Positions 36,441-44,846 of a stretch of DNA of 64,000 nt are shown here, in pieces. How positions within the stretch are numbered: the first letter of the stretch is position 1; every line of letters starts with the position of its first letter. Below the pieces are notes generated by a model that saw only the letters and a program-made list of their open reading frames with translations, did not search any database and had not been told where the DNA came from. Location of the stretch: contig NZ_JAKJHZ010000011.1 of assembly GCF_021648885.1 (NCBI RefSeq), positions 1 through 64,000 on the forward strand. Reading direction: 5' to 3'. This DNA is from Nocardioides potassii. Its GTDB lineage: Bacteria; Actinomycetota; Actinomycetes; Propionibacteriales; Nocardioidaceae. A program made the position numbers and the translations under genes.

Positions 36441-37474
36441 AACCCGAGCTTGCGCAGCTGGCGCGGGTCGCGCTGCCAGTCCTTGGCGATCTTGACCTGG
36501 AGGTCGAGGTAGACCGGGGTGCCGAGCAGCGCCTCGATCTGCTTGCGCGCGGCGGTGCCGACCGAGCGCAGGCGGGCACCCTTGTGGCCGATCATGATGC
36601 CCTTCTGCGAGTCGCGCTCGACGTAGAGGTTGGCCACGATGTCGAGCAGCGGCTTGTCGTCGGGCCGACCCTCGCGCAGGCCCATCTCCTCCACGACCAC
36701 GGCGATCGAGTGCGGCAGCTCGTCCCGGACGCCCTCGAGCGCGGCCTCGCGGATCAGGTCGGCGGCCAGCGCCTCCTCGGGGGCGTCGGTGAGGTCGCCG
36801 TCCGGGTAGAGCGGCGGCCCCTCGGGCAGGAGGCCCACGAGCAAGTCGGAGAGCAGGTCGACCTGGTCGCCCGCGACCGCCGAGACGGGGACTATCTCGG
36901 CCCACTCGGTCGACGTCTCGACGCCGAGCGCGGCGATGTCGAGCAGGTGCTGGCCGAGCTGCTCGGGCGTCACGAGGTCGGTCTTGGTGGCGACCGCGAT
37001 GCGGGTCGTTCGTCGTACCTTGGCGAGCTCGGTGACCAGGAACCGGTCGCCCGGACCGATCTTCTCGTTGGCCGGGAAGCAGACCGCCACCACGTCGACC
37101 TCGGCCCACGTCGTACGGACGAGGTCGTTGAGCCGCTCGCCGAGCAGCGTGCGGGGGCGGTGGAGGCCGGGGGTGTCGACGAGGATCAGCTGCGCGTCGT
37201 CGCGGTGCACGATGCCGCGCACGACGTTGCGGGTGGTCTGCGGCTTGGAGGACGTGATGACGATCTTCTGGCCGACGAGCGCATTGGTCAGCGTCGACTT
37301 GCCGGCGTTGGGCCGACCGACGAACGACGCGAAGCCGCTGCGGTAGCCCTCGGGCGCCTGGTAGAACGCGGCGGCCGGCGCGACCCCGGAGAGGTCGAAG
37401 TCGTCGTCGAGCTCGTCGTCCTCGTCCTCCAGCTCGTCCTCGTGCTCGTCCTCGTCGTGACTGTGGTCAGTCAT
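36437..37474 (-). CDS. era: GTPase Era
   Basis: Binds the 3' end of 16S rRNA during small-subunit assembly. The 345-residue protein has G1 GRPNAGKS at 53-60, G3 DTPG at 100-103, G4 TKTD at 163-166 and a C-terminal KH domain with GIMIGHKGARLRSVG. An acidic extension of about 28 residues (HSHDEDEHEDELEDEDDEL) precedes the G domain and is not part of canonical Era. ATG 37474 overlaps the upstream gene by 8 bp. Confidence 0.96.
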   Translation of the reverse strand: MTDHSHDEDEHEDELEDEDDELDDDFDLSGVAPAAAFYQAPEGYRSGFASFVGRPNAGKSTLTNALVGQKIVITSSKPQTTRNVVRGIVHRDDAQLILVDTPGLHRPRTLLGERLNDLVRTTWAEVDVVAVCFPANEKIGPGDRFLVTELAKVRRTTRIAVATKTDLVTPEQLGQHLLDIAALGVETSTEWAEIVPVSAVAGDQVDLLSDLLVGLLPEGPPLYPDGDLTDAPEEALAADLIREAALEGVRDELPHSIAVVVEEMGLREGRPDDKPLLDIVANLYVERDSQKGIMIGHKGARLRSVGTAARKQIEALLGTPVYLDLQVKIAKDWQRDPRQLRKLGF

Positions 37475-38243
37475 CGCTCGCCTCCCGCGCCGCGTCGTAG
37501 TCCGCCCAGATCTGCTCGTCACTCTTCCCTGCCGTCTTGCCCGCGCGCCAGATGGGGCCGGGGTCGACCGCGCGGGGCTGGCGGGCGAGGGTGGCGCGCC
37601 AGTAGCCCATCACGTCGTAGTGGCTGGACGCGAGGCCGACCTCGCGCATCAGGTGCTTGCGGATCGCCCGCATCTGCGCGGACTCCCCCGCCATCCAGAA
37701 GTACCCCTCCCCTGCGGGCCACTCGATGGCCTCGACCTCCTGGGCGAGAGCACTCTGGCCCGGTGCAGGAGGCCGGAGCCAGGTGACGTCGGCGTGACCG
37801 GGGAGATACCCCGTGAGGTTGTCGGGCACCTCGGCCAGGACGTGCGCCGGCAGGTCGGGGTGCGTCTCGAGGATCCGCGCCATGGCCGGCATCGCCGTCA
37901 GGTCGCCCACGAGCAGCAGCCAGGCTGCGTCGGCCGGCGGATCGAACGACGCCTTGGGCTCGGTGATCGTGACCGCGTCGCCGACACAGTCCCGCATCGC
38001 CCACTCGGTCACCAGCCCGACGTCGTGGACCACGATGTCGAGGACCAGCTCGCGGCCGTCCCAGGAGCGCACGGTGTAGTAGCGGCTCTGGAACTGCCCG
38101 GGCACCACCAGGCCGACCCACTCGTCGGGCACGCCCGTGCTGGTGAACCCGTCGACGTCGTCGAGGACGAGCCGGACGAGGTGGTCCGTCAGCGGTTCGC
38201 GGCGTCGTACGGTCGCCTGGAACTGGGCTGCACGGGTGCTCAC
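37467..38243 (-). CDS. siderophore-interacting FAD protein
   Basis: A 258-residue flavin reductase of the ViuB/SIP family that reduces ferric siderophores in the cytoplasm. The FAD segment is QSRYYTVRSWDG, the NAD(P)H domain has LLLVGDLTAMPAMARIL, and the C-terminal part has GYFWMAGESAQMRAIRKHL and YWRATLA. No siderophore genes are near. GTG start 6 nt after TAACGT, so probably leaderless; the 3' end overlaps era. Confidence 0.9.
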   Translation of the reverse strand: MSTRAAQFQATVRRREPLTDHLVRLVLDDVDGFTSTGVPDEWVGLVVPGQFQSRYYTVRSWDGRELVLDIVVHDVGLVTEWAMRDCVGDAVTITEPKASFDPPADAAWLLLVGDLTAMPAMARILETHPDLPAHVLAEVPDNLTGYLPGHADVTWLRPPAPGQSALAQEVEAIEWPAGEGYFWMAGESAQMRAIRKHLMREVGLASSHYDVMGYWRATLARQPRAVDPGPIWRAGKTAGKSDEQIWADYDAAREASDD

Positions 38244-38249
38244 GTGGTC

Positions 38250-38255
38250 ACGTTA
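38250..38255 (-). promoter_or_regulatory. leaderless -10 of the SIP gene
   Basis: TAACGT on the minus strand followed by GACCAC and GTG. No ribosome site is present. Confidence 0.55.
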
Positions 38256-38263
38256 TCGACGGC

Positions 38264-39571
38264 TCACCAGTCGGGTCGCATCGGGAAGCCGGAGCGGCCG
38301 TCGTCGTGGTTGCGCGTCATCAGCACCTGGTGCAGCTCGACCTCGTCGCGCTCGAAGCCGACGCGCGAGCCGGCGAGGTAGAGGCCCCACACACGGGCCG
38401 TGCCCTCGCCGACCTCGGCCACGCACTCGTCCCAGTTGTCGACGAGGTTGCGGTTCCAGTCACGGAGCGTGGCGGCGTAGTGGGGGCGGAGGTTCTCGGA
38501 GTGGTGCACCTCGAGGCCCTGGTCCTGCGCGGCCGAGATGATCGTGCCGGAGCCGATCAGCTCGCCGTCGGGGAACACGTAACGATCGATGAACGCCCCG
38601 GTCTGCTGCCGCTTGTTGTGCGGGCGGGTGATGCAGTGGTTCAGCAGCCGGCCGCCCGGCGCGAGCCGGTCGTGCAGGTGCCCGAAGTAGGCGGGGTAGT
38701 TCTTCACCCCGATGTGCTCCAGCAGGCCGATGGAGCTCACCGCGTCGAACCCCGTCTCCGTCACGTCGCGGTAGTCGAGGTGGCGGACCTCGGCGAGGTG
38801 GGACAGCCCCTCGCGCTCGATCGCCTCCTGCGCCCACTGGGCCTGCTCGGCGGAGAGCGTGACGCCGAGGGCGCGGACGCCGTACTCGCGGGCGGCGTGG
38901 CGCACCATCGTGCCCCACCCGCACCCGACGTCGAGGAGCCGCTGGCCGGGCTGCAGCGCGAGCTTGCGGGCGACGAGGTCGAACTTCGCGAACTGCGCAT
39001 CCTCGAGCGTCGCCGTCGGCGGGTCGTAGAGGGCGCAGGTGTAGGCCATCGAGGGGCCGAGGACCATCTCGTAGAAGCGGTTGGACACGTCGTAGTGGTG
39101 GGAGATGACCTCTGCGTCACGGGTCATGGAGTGCCGCAGCCCCTCGACGGCGCGCCGCCAGCGCGGCAGGTGCTCCTGCGGCGGCGGTGCCGGGGGACGC
39201 AGGTGGGACAGGCCGAGGCTGCGCACGATCGCGACCGCCTCGGCGGGGGTCGGCACCCGGAAGTGGGTGTGCTCCTTGAGCAGGACCAAGGCGTCGTAGG
39301 GGTCGCCGGGATGTACGCCGACGAGGTCGAGGTCGCCACTGGTGTAGGCGCGGGCCAGGCCGAGGTCGCCGGGCGCCGTCATCAGGTAGGACAGCCCGCG
39401 CTCGGTGCGCAGGTGCATGCCGAGCTCGGCGTCGGACGGACCCGCGCTGCTGCCGTCGTACGCGGTGAAGCGCAGCGGCAGGCCGCCTTGGAAGAGGCTC
39501 CCGATGGCCTCGCCGATGGACAGCCGCCCGGAGGGCACCGGCGCGGACCCGGAGTCGATCTTGAAGCTCAT
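38264..39571 (-). CDS. tmsB: fatty-acid C10 methylene transferase (TmsB/UfaA1-like)
   Basis: A cyclopropane-synthase-type SAM methyltransferase of 435 residues. Motif I LLDVGCGWG is at 212-220, with SHHYDVSNRFYEMVLGPSM and SIGLLEHIG from the CFA synthase family. Coupled by ATGA to an FAD oxidase gene, it matches the two-gene unit that makes 10-methyl fatty acids (tuberculostearic acid type): this enzyme adds a 10-methylene group to oleoyl chains in phospholipids. A classical cyclopropane synthase would not need that partner. Confidence 0.85.
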   Translation of the reverse strand: MSFKIDSGSAPVPSGRLSIGEAIGSLFQGGLPLRFTAYDGSSAGPSDAELGMHLRTERGLSYLMTAPGDLGLARAYTSGDLDLVGVHPGDPYDALVLLKEHTHFRVPTPAEAVAIVRSLGLSHLRPPAPPPQEHLPRWRRAVEGLRHSMTRDAEVISHHYDVSNRFYEMVLGPSMAYTCALYDPPTATLEDAQFAKFDLVARKLALQPGQRLLDVGCGWGTMVRHAAREYGVRALGVTLSAEQAQWAQEAIEREGLSHLAEVRHLDYRDVTETGFDAVSSIGLLEHIGVKNYPAYFGHLHDRLAPGGRLLNHCITRPHNKRQQTGAFIDRYVFPDGELIGSGTIISAAQDQGLEVHHSENLRPHYAATLRDWNRNLVDNWDECVAEVGEGTARVWGLYLAGSRVGFERDEVELHQVLMTRNHDDGRSGFPMRPDW

Positions 39572-40920
39572 CGTTCGCGAACCACCTTGTCGTAGAGGGA
39601 GGTGAGCCGGTCGTCGGGGTCGTGGACCGCCTTGACCCGGGCCAGCTCGGCACCGCCGTAGAGGCGGTCGAACTCCTGCGGGGGGTAGAACGCCTCGGAG
39701 TAGAGGCTCTTGTGCCCGCCGAGGTCCGACACGGTCGCCTCGATCGCGCGGTTGCGCGGTGACCGGGGGGCGTCCGGGCCCACGTTGACGACGCCCCAGA
39801 AGCCGACGTTGACGTAGGTCGTGTCCCGGGTTAGCGGGTAGCCCGGCCACTCGCGGTCGCGCAGCCGCAGCGGGCACAGCCAGACCGGCCGCATCCCGAT
39901 CTCGCGGTCGAACCACGCCAGGAACTCGGCGAGCCGGTCGACCGGCACCTCGACGTCCTGCACGACCCGCTCACCCTGCGGCCGGCCCGCCCGGCGGTCG
40001 AGTCGGTCACCGATGCCGAAGCGGCGGTCGAGGGCGACGAGCTTCCAGTAGACGTCGGAGCGGCGCAGCCGCCGCGGCCACACCCGGCGTACGAGCGGGT
40101 GCTGGGCCCCGAACGCCCGGGAGCACCAGAACCAGTCGGTGTCCCAGCGCCAGAGGTAGTCGAGCATCGTCAGTCGGTCGGTCGGGCGCTGCTGGATCGA
40201 GCGGTAGAAGACCTGCTGCCCGGCGTAGTCGCTGGTCGGGCCGGGCTCGTCGGTCCAGCGCGCGAGCGTCAGGTAGAGCTCGCCGGGGCCGAACGCCACG
40301 CCGTCGAGGCCGTCGACCCGCTCCCCCTCCCACTCGCGCGTGCCGACGATCGTCGTCACCGCTTCGGCCAGGGCGTCGGCGTCGTGGAACCGGACGTGGC
40401 GGAGGGCGACGAAGGAGGGCACGGGCTCGAGCTCGATCCGCAGCCGGGTGGCGTAGCCGAGCGAGCCGTAGGAGTTGGGGAAGGCGTCGAACAGCTCGTC
40501 GCCGGGCTTGCACGTGACGATCTCCCCGCTCCCGGTCAGCACGTCCATCTCCAGCACGGACTCGTGCGGGAGGCCGCTGCGGAAGCTGGTCGACTCGATG
40601 CCGAGACCGGTCACGGCGCCGCCGAGGGTGATCGTGCGCAGCTGCGGCACGACCAGCGGGATGCGGCCGTGGGCGAGGGTGACCTCGACCAGGTGCTCGT
40701 AGGTGCACATCCCCTGCACCTCGGCGACGTCGCCGTCGACCTCGATCACGCCGTCGAGGCCCGAGACGTCGAGACCGGCCGTCAGCGCCGCCCGGCCGCG
40801 GAACAGGTTGCTGGTCCGCTTCGCGAGCCGGACCGGCGCGTCGGGCGGCAGGGCCGCGTAGGACTCCTCGAGCCGCGCCACACCAGCAGCGTGCTCCTCC
40901 CAGCCGATCGGCGTTCGCAC
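39568..40920 (-). CDS. tmsA: FAD-dependent 10-methylene reductase (TmsA-like)
   Basis: A 450-residue FAD_binding_4 oxidoreductase. The FAD domain includes VQGMCTYEHLVEVTL, PQLRTITLGGAVTGLG and the SYGSLGYATRLRIEL segment. In the 10-methyl fatty acid pathway the partner reduces the methylene intermediate to a methyl branch. GTG start 6 nt after TAGCGT (40927-40932), so the two-gene operon appears to have a leaderless transcript. Confidence 0.83.
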   Translation of the reverse strand: MRTPIGWEEHAAGVARLEESYAALPPDAPVRLAKRTSNLFRGRAALTAGLDVSGLDGVIEVDGDVAEVQGMCTYEHLVEVTLAHGRIPLVVPQLRTITLGGAVTGLGIESTSFRSGLPHESVLEMDVLTGSGEIVTCKPGDELFDAFPNSYGSLGYATRLRIELEPVPSFVALRHVRFHDADALAEAVTTIVGTREWEGERVDGLDGVAFGPGELYLTLARWTDEPGPTSDYAGQQVFYRSIQQRPTDRLTMLDYLWRWDTDWFWCSRAFGAQHPLVRRVWPRRLRRSDVYWKLVALDRRFGIGDRLDRRAGRPQGERVVQDVEVPVDRLAEFLAWFDREIGMRPVWLCPLRLRDREWPGYPLTRDTTYVNVGFWGVVNVGPDAPRSPRNRAIEATVSDLGGHKSLYSEAFYPPQEFDRLYGGAELARVKAVHDPDDRLTSLYDKVVRER

Positions 40921-40926
40921 CCCTGC

Positions 40927-40932
40927 ACGCTA
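40927..40932 (-). promoter_or_regulatory. leaderless -10 of tmsAB
   Basis: TAGCGT on the minus strand followed by GCAGGG and the GTG start. Confidence 0.55.
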
Positions 40933-41006
40933 GCGACCAGTTCTGACACTTGGCGAGCGACTATCTCGTAGGTCACAGATGGTTGCGGTCCACAACCAAT
41001 CGTGTG

Positions 41007-41366
41007 CTATACGAGCCCGGTCGACCGCGTCGAGTGCAGCCGACCCTGCGGGTCCCCCACCATCACCGGCACCCCGTCGCCGGCGAAGTCGGTCAGGGCC
41101 GCCAGGTCGGGCAGGTCGCCGTCGGTGAGCACCAGTGCGGCCTCGAGCCCGGCGGAGCCCGACGAGAGCGCCATCGCGACACACACCTCGAGGGCCGAGA
41201 GGCTCAGGTGGTCGAGGCGCACGCTCGCAGCGGCGTACGTCCGCCCGTCGAGGTCGCGCACGGCGGCGCCCTCGCTGGCACGGGCGCGGGCGCGCGTGGC
41301 ACGCGCCAGCGTGACCAGCTTGGCGTCCTCGGGGCTCAGCTCACCGGGCGTGGCGGACTCACTCAT
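41007..41366 (-). CDS. cytidine-deaminase-fold protein lacking zinc motif
   Basis: A 119-residue protein with the overall pattern of small cytidine deaminases (LVTLARATRARARASEGAAV, RTYAAASVRLDHLSLSALEVCVAMALSSG). The catalytic HxE and PCxxC zinc motifs are missing: the first position reads SALEV and there is no Cys pair, so it is probably not a deaminase. It occupies the position near corC and era where actinobacteria commonly have such a gene. ATG 41366 lies 7 nt after TAGGCT. Confidence 0.75.
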   Translation of the reverse strand: MSESATPGELSPEDAKLVTLARATRARARASEGAAVRDLDGRTYAAASVRLDHLSLSALEVCVAMALSSGSAGLEAALVLTDGDLPDLAALTDFAGDGVPVMVGDPQGRLHSTRSTGLV

Positions 41367-41373
41367 GCCGCGC

Positions 41374-41379
41374 AGCCTA
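41374..41379 (-). promoter_or_regulatory. leaderless -10 of the deaminase-fold gene
   Basis: TAGGCT on the minus strand followed by GCGCGGC and ATG. It overlaps the stop codon of the upstream HxlR gene. Confidence 0.55.
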
Positions 41380-42096
41380 GTGAGCGGCCTCCGGCACCCG
41401 TGCGTGCGACCCGGACGCGGACGTCGGTCGCGGGACCGTCGCGAAGGGGGACAGCAGGAACCAGCCCGGCAGGGCGCTCGCGACGTCAGTGGTGGCGTGC
41501 ACCCGCATCGACCGATCCGAGACCGCGCGCGCCCACGTGCGGTCACCGCGCCAGACCTCGGTGAGCGTGCGCAGCGAGGTCTCGAGCCGGGCGACCGGCT
41601 CGTCCCCGGGGTCGTCGTCGCACACGTCGACGTCGCCGGGCGACAGCACCATCCACCACCGCGCGATGCCGGGAGCGACGTCGTCGAACTCGAACGCGAC
41701 GACGGTGCGCTGCGGTGGGAGCGCGTCGTGGTCGACGTTGCGGTGCATGTCCCACAGCAGCAGCTTGGGGTCGAGGTCGGGGTCGGCCAGGTCGGGGATC
41801 CAGCGGGTGCCCCAGACGCCGAGCGCCTCGACCACCGGCCGCAGCTCCAGCCCCGCCTCGGTGAGCACGTAGCGCACCTCTCCCCCGTCCTCCTCACGCC
41901 GCACGATCCCGGCGCGGGTCAGCTGCTGCAGCCGACGCGACAGCAGCGTCGGCGACATCCGCGGGAGCCCGCGACGCAGCTGGTTGAAGTGCTGGCTGCC
42001 GAGGATCAGCTCGCGGACGACGAGCAGCGTCCAGCGCTCGTCGAGCAGCTCCATGGCCTTGCTGACGGGGCAGAACTGGCGATAGCTCGCGCCCAT
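41377..42096 (-). CDS. HxlR-family transcription regulator with extra C-terminal domain
   Basis: A 239-residue regulator. Residues 1-95 form the HxlR winged helix (FCPVSKAMELLDERWTLLVVREL, FNQLRRGLPRMSPTLLSRRLQ). The remaining 140 residues resemble an SCP2- or sterol-carrier-like ligand domain and make the protein twice the usual HxlR length. It is divergent from a methyltransferase gene it probably controls. ATG 42096 is 7 nt after TAGCGT. Confidence 0.85.
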   Translation of the reverse strand: MGASYRQFCPVSKAMELLDERWTLLVVRELILGSQHFNQLRRGLPRMSPTLLSRRLQQLTRAGIVRREEDGGEVRYVLTEAGLELRPVVEALGVWGTRWIPDLADPDLDPKLLLWDMHRNVDHDALPPQRTVVAFEFDDVAPGIARWWMVLSPGDVDVCDDDPGDEPVARLETSLRTLTEVWRGDRTWARAVSDRSMRVHATTDVASALPGWFLLSPFATVPRPTSASGSHARVPEAAH

Positions 42097-42103
42097 GCCG
42101 CGC

Positions 42104-42172
42104 ACGCTACGCCGCGCACCCGGGGTGGTACAGATCCTGCACTCGTCGGTCTGGTCCGCCCGCTCCTAGCGT
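42104..42172. promoter_or_regulatory. HxlR / methyltransferase intergenic control region
   Basis: A minus-strand -10 TAGCGT (42104-42109) serves the regulator as a leaderless start. A plus-strand -10 TAGCGT (42167-42172) would give the methyltransferase a leader of about 29 nt with GGAGGAG. Between them GTACAGATCCTGCAC (42128-42142) is an imperfect inverted repeat and a candidate HxlR operator. Confidence 0.5.
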
Positions 42173-42207
42173 CGCTCCCACACGAACCGTCGGGGAGGAG
42201 CACCACC

Positions 42208-43071
42208 ATGAGCACCCAGACCACACCACCACCGAACACCGGCGCGAGCCCGCACACCACCCCGGACACCACGGGGGACGCCGCCCTCAAGGACCGCCAC
42301 CGGGCCATGTGGGCGTCCGGAAACTACGACCGGATCGCCCGCGAGGTCATCCCGGTGCTCGGCGAACGCCTCGTCGACCAGCTCCGGATCACCCAGGGCG
42401 AGCGGGTCCTCGACATCGCGGCCGGCACCGGCAACGCGGCGGTCCCGGCGGCCCTCGCGGGCGCCTCCGTCGTCGCTTCCGACCTCACTCCTGAGCTCCT
42501 GGAGATCGGGCGGGCCGAGCACCCCGACGTCGAGATCGACTGGCAGGTCGCCGACGCAGAGGCACTGCCGTGGCCCGACGCGTCGTACGACGTCGTGATG
42601 AGCACGGTCGGCGTGATGTTCGCGCCCCACCACCAGCAGGCGGCCGACGAGGTCGTGCGGGTCCTGCGCCCCGGCGGCCGCCTCGGGCTGCTGAGCTGGA
42701 CGCCCGAAGGCTTCATCGGCCGCCTGTTCGCGACGATGCGCGACTTCGTACCGCCGCCACCCGCGGGGGTGCAGCCGCCTCCGCTGTGGGGCGACGAGGC
42801 GCACGTGCAGGAGCTGTTCGGCGACCGGGTGGAGGCCCTGGCGTTCGAGCGCGCGCACGTCGACGTCGAGCTGTTCAGCGGGCCGACCGACTTCCGGACC
42901 TACTTCCGCGACAACTACGGCCCGACGCTGATGGCCTACCGGGGCCTGGCCGACCAGCCGGAGCGGACAGCCGAGCTCGACGCGGCCCTCGACGCGCTCG
43001 CCGCCGGCGCCGACGAGGGGTCGGGGCGGATGCGGTGGGAGTACGTCGTGGTCAGCGGCCGCCGGAGGTGA
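42208..43071 (+). CDS. class I SAM-dependent methyltransferase
   Basis: A 287-residue methyltransferase. Motif I is VLDIAAGTGNAAVPAALAG, followed by ASDLTPELLEIGRAEH and ADAEALPWPDASYDVVMSTVGVMF, the UbiE-like pattern. Substrate unknown; it may act on the compound sensed by the neighbouring HxlR protein. GGAGGAG precedes the ATG. Its end overlaps the convergent corC gene by 20 bp. Confidence 0.87.
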   Translation: MSTQTTPPPNTGASPHTTPDTTGDAALKDRHRAMWASGNYDRIAREVIPVLGERLVDQLRITQGERVLDIAAGTGNAAVPAALAGASVVASDLTPELLEIGRAEHPDVEIDWQVADAEALPWPDASYDVVMSTVGVMFAPHHQQAADEVVRVLRPGGRLGLLSWTPEGFIGRLFATMRDFVPPPPAGVQPPPLWGDEAHVQELFGDRVEALAFERAHVDVELFSGPTDFRTYFRDNYGPTLMAYRGLADQPERTAELDAALDALAAGADEGSGRMRWEYVVVSGRRR

Positions 43072-44380
43072 CGTGGGGGGCGGGGGCGTCGTCGTCCTCG
43101 GCGTCCTCGCCCTCCGCCGGCAGCACCGAGACCAGGACGGTCTCGATCTTGTTGCGGCGTCCGGTGGCGCGCTCGGCCTCGAGCCGCAGGCCGTGGCACT
43201 CCACGACCGACCCGGGGATCGGGACCTTGCCGAGGTGCTTGGCCATCAGGCCGCCGACGCTGTCGACGTCCTCGTCCTCGACGTCGAAGCCGACCAGCTC
43301 GTCGAGGTCGTCGACCGGGTAGCGCGAGGACACCCGGATGGCGCCGCCCTCGAGGTGCTCGACCTCGACCTCCTCGGTGTCGTACTCGTCGGTGATCTCG
43401 CCGACGATCTCCTCCAGCACGTCCTCGATCGTGATCAGCCCGGCCGTGCCGCCGTACTCGTCGACGACCACGGCGATGTGCTGGTGGCGGGCCTGGAGCT
43501 CGGTGAGCAGCGCGTCGACGGGCTTGGACTCCGGCACGTAGTGGACCGGGCGCATCACCTCGTCGACCCGCTGGGTGAACTCGACGTCGGGCGCCTCGAA
43601 GTCGCGCCGAACCAGGTCCTTGAGGTAGGCCATGCCGACGATGTCGTCGAGGTTCTCGTCGACGACGGGGATCCGTGAGTAGCCGCTGCGCAGGAAGAGC
43701 GAGAGCGTCTGGCGGATGTTCTTGTGGCGCTCTATGTAGACCACGTCGGGCCGCGGCACCATGACCTCGCGCGTCGTGGTGTCGCCGAGCTCGAAGACCG
43801 AGTGGATCATCCGGCGCTCGCCGGACTCGATGACCGCGGAGGCCTCGGCGAGGTCGACCAGCTCGCGCAGCTCGGTCTCGGTGGAGAACGGGCCTTCGCT
43901 GAAGCCGCGGCCGGGCGTGATCGCGTTGCCGAGCAGGATGAGCAGCGCCGGGATCGGGCCGAGGATCGTGGTGACCAGCGAGATGGGGCCGGCGGACAGC
44001 AGCGCGACCCGCGCGTCGTGCTGGCGTCCGAGCGTGCGTGGCGCGACGCCGATCACGACGAACGAGACGACGAGCATCACGCCGACCGTGGTCAGCACGC
44101 TCGGCACGATCGCGTCCTGGTAGGCGTCGCGCGACCACGTGCCGACGAGCACGATGGCGCTGATCTCGCACAGCAGGCGCATCAGCAGCGCGGTGTTGAG
44201 ATAGCGCGGCGGGTCGTCGAGGATCCGGACGAGGCGCTTCGAGCCGGCGAGGCCGTCGGCCCGCAGCTCCTCCGCGCGGGCGCGGGAGAAGCCGTTGAGG
44301 GCGGCGTCGGCGGCGGAGAACAGGCCGGCGAGGACGACCAGCAGCGCCGCGGAGCCGAGCTGCCAGACGTCGGCGGTCAC
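43052..44380 (-). CDS. CorC/HlyC-type CNNM membrane protein with CBS pair
   Basis: A 442-residue membrane protein: a DUF21/CNNM domain with about four helices in the first 175 residues, a tandem CBS pair (about 200-325, with REVMVPRPDVVYI and VDEYGGTAGLITIEDVLEEIVGEI), and a C-terminal CorC_HlyC domain. The family is linked to Mg2+ or Co2+ export. The GTG at 44380 has GAGG 8 nt upstream; GTG 44389 is in frame but lacks this. It follows ybeY closely in the phoH-ybeY-corC operon. Confidence 0.9.
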   Translation of the reverse strand: MTADVWQLGSAALLVVLAGLFSAADAALNGFSRARAEELRADGLAGSKRLVRILDDPPRYLNTALLMRLLCEISAIVLVGTWSRDAYQDAIVPSVLTTVGVMLVVSFVVIGVAPRTLGRQHDARVALLSAGPISLVTTILGPIPALLILLGNAITPGRGFSEGPFSTETELRELVDLAEASAVIESGERRMIHSVFELGDTTTREVMVPRPDVVYIERHKNIRQTLSLFLRSGYSRIPVVDENLDDIVGMAYLKDLVRRDFEAPDVEFTQRVDEVMRPVHYVPESKPVDALLTELQARHQHIAVVVDEYGGTAGLITIEDVLEEIVGEITDEYDTEEVEVEHLEGGAIRVSSRYPVDDLDELVGFDVEDEDVDSVGGLMAKHLGKVPIPGSVVECHGLRLEAERATGRRNKIETVLVSVLPAEGEDAEDDDAPAPHVTSGGR

Positions 44381-44390
44381 GTCGGTCACC

Positions 44391-44846
44391 TCATTCGGGG
44401 CGTGCGCGCCACTTGTCGAGCAGCTCACCCTGCAGCCCGAACATCACGGCGTGCTCCTCCGGCTCGGCGTGGTCGTAGCCGAGCAGGTGCAGGATGCCGT
44501 GGACGGTGAGCAGGTCGATCTCGGCCTCGCGGCCGTGGCCGGCCTCCTCGCCCTGCCGCTCGGCGACGGACGGCGCGAGCACGAGGTCGCCGAGGACGCC
44601 CTCCTCGGGGTCCTCGTTGACGCGGCCGGGGCGCAGCTCGTCCATCGGGAAGGCCAGCACGTCGGTGGGACCCTCCTTCTCCATCCACTGCTCGTTGAGC
44701 TCGGCGATGGTGTCCTCGTCGACCGCCTTGATGCACAGCTCGGCCTGCGGGTGGACGCGCATCTCGTCCATCACGAAGCGGGCGAGGCGCGACAGCCGGC
44801 GTACGTCGAACTCGAGGCCCGACTCGTTGAGGACCTCGATGCTCAT
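44391..44846 (-). CDS. ybeY: endoribonuclease YbeY
   Basis: Single-strand RNase needed for 16S rRNA maturation and ribosome quality control. The 151-residue protein has the zinc motif HGILHLLGYDH with His116, His120 and His126. Its ATG overlaps the phoH stop (ATGA), giving a coupled phoH-ybeY unit. Confidence 0.96.
   Translation of the reverse strand: MSIEVLNESGLEFDVRRLSRLARFVMDEMRVHPQAELCIKAVDEDTIAELNEQWMEKEGPTDVLAFPMDELRPGRVNEDPEEGVLGDLVLAPSVAERQGEEAGHGREAEIDLLTVHGILHLLGYDHAEPEEHAVMFGLQGELLDKWRARPE

Noticed and set aside
38264..39571. Simple cyclopropane fatty acid synthase
   Set aside because: The overlapping FAD oxidase gene favours the 10-methyl fatty acid pathway, although sequence alone cannot exclude cyclopropanation.
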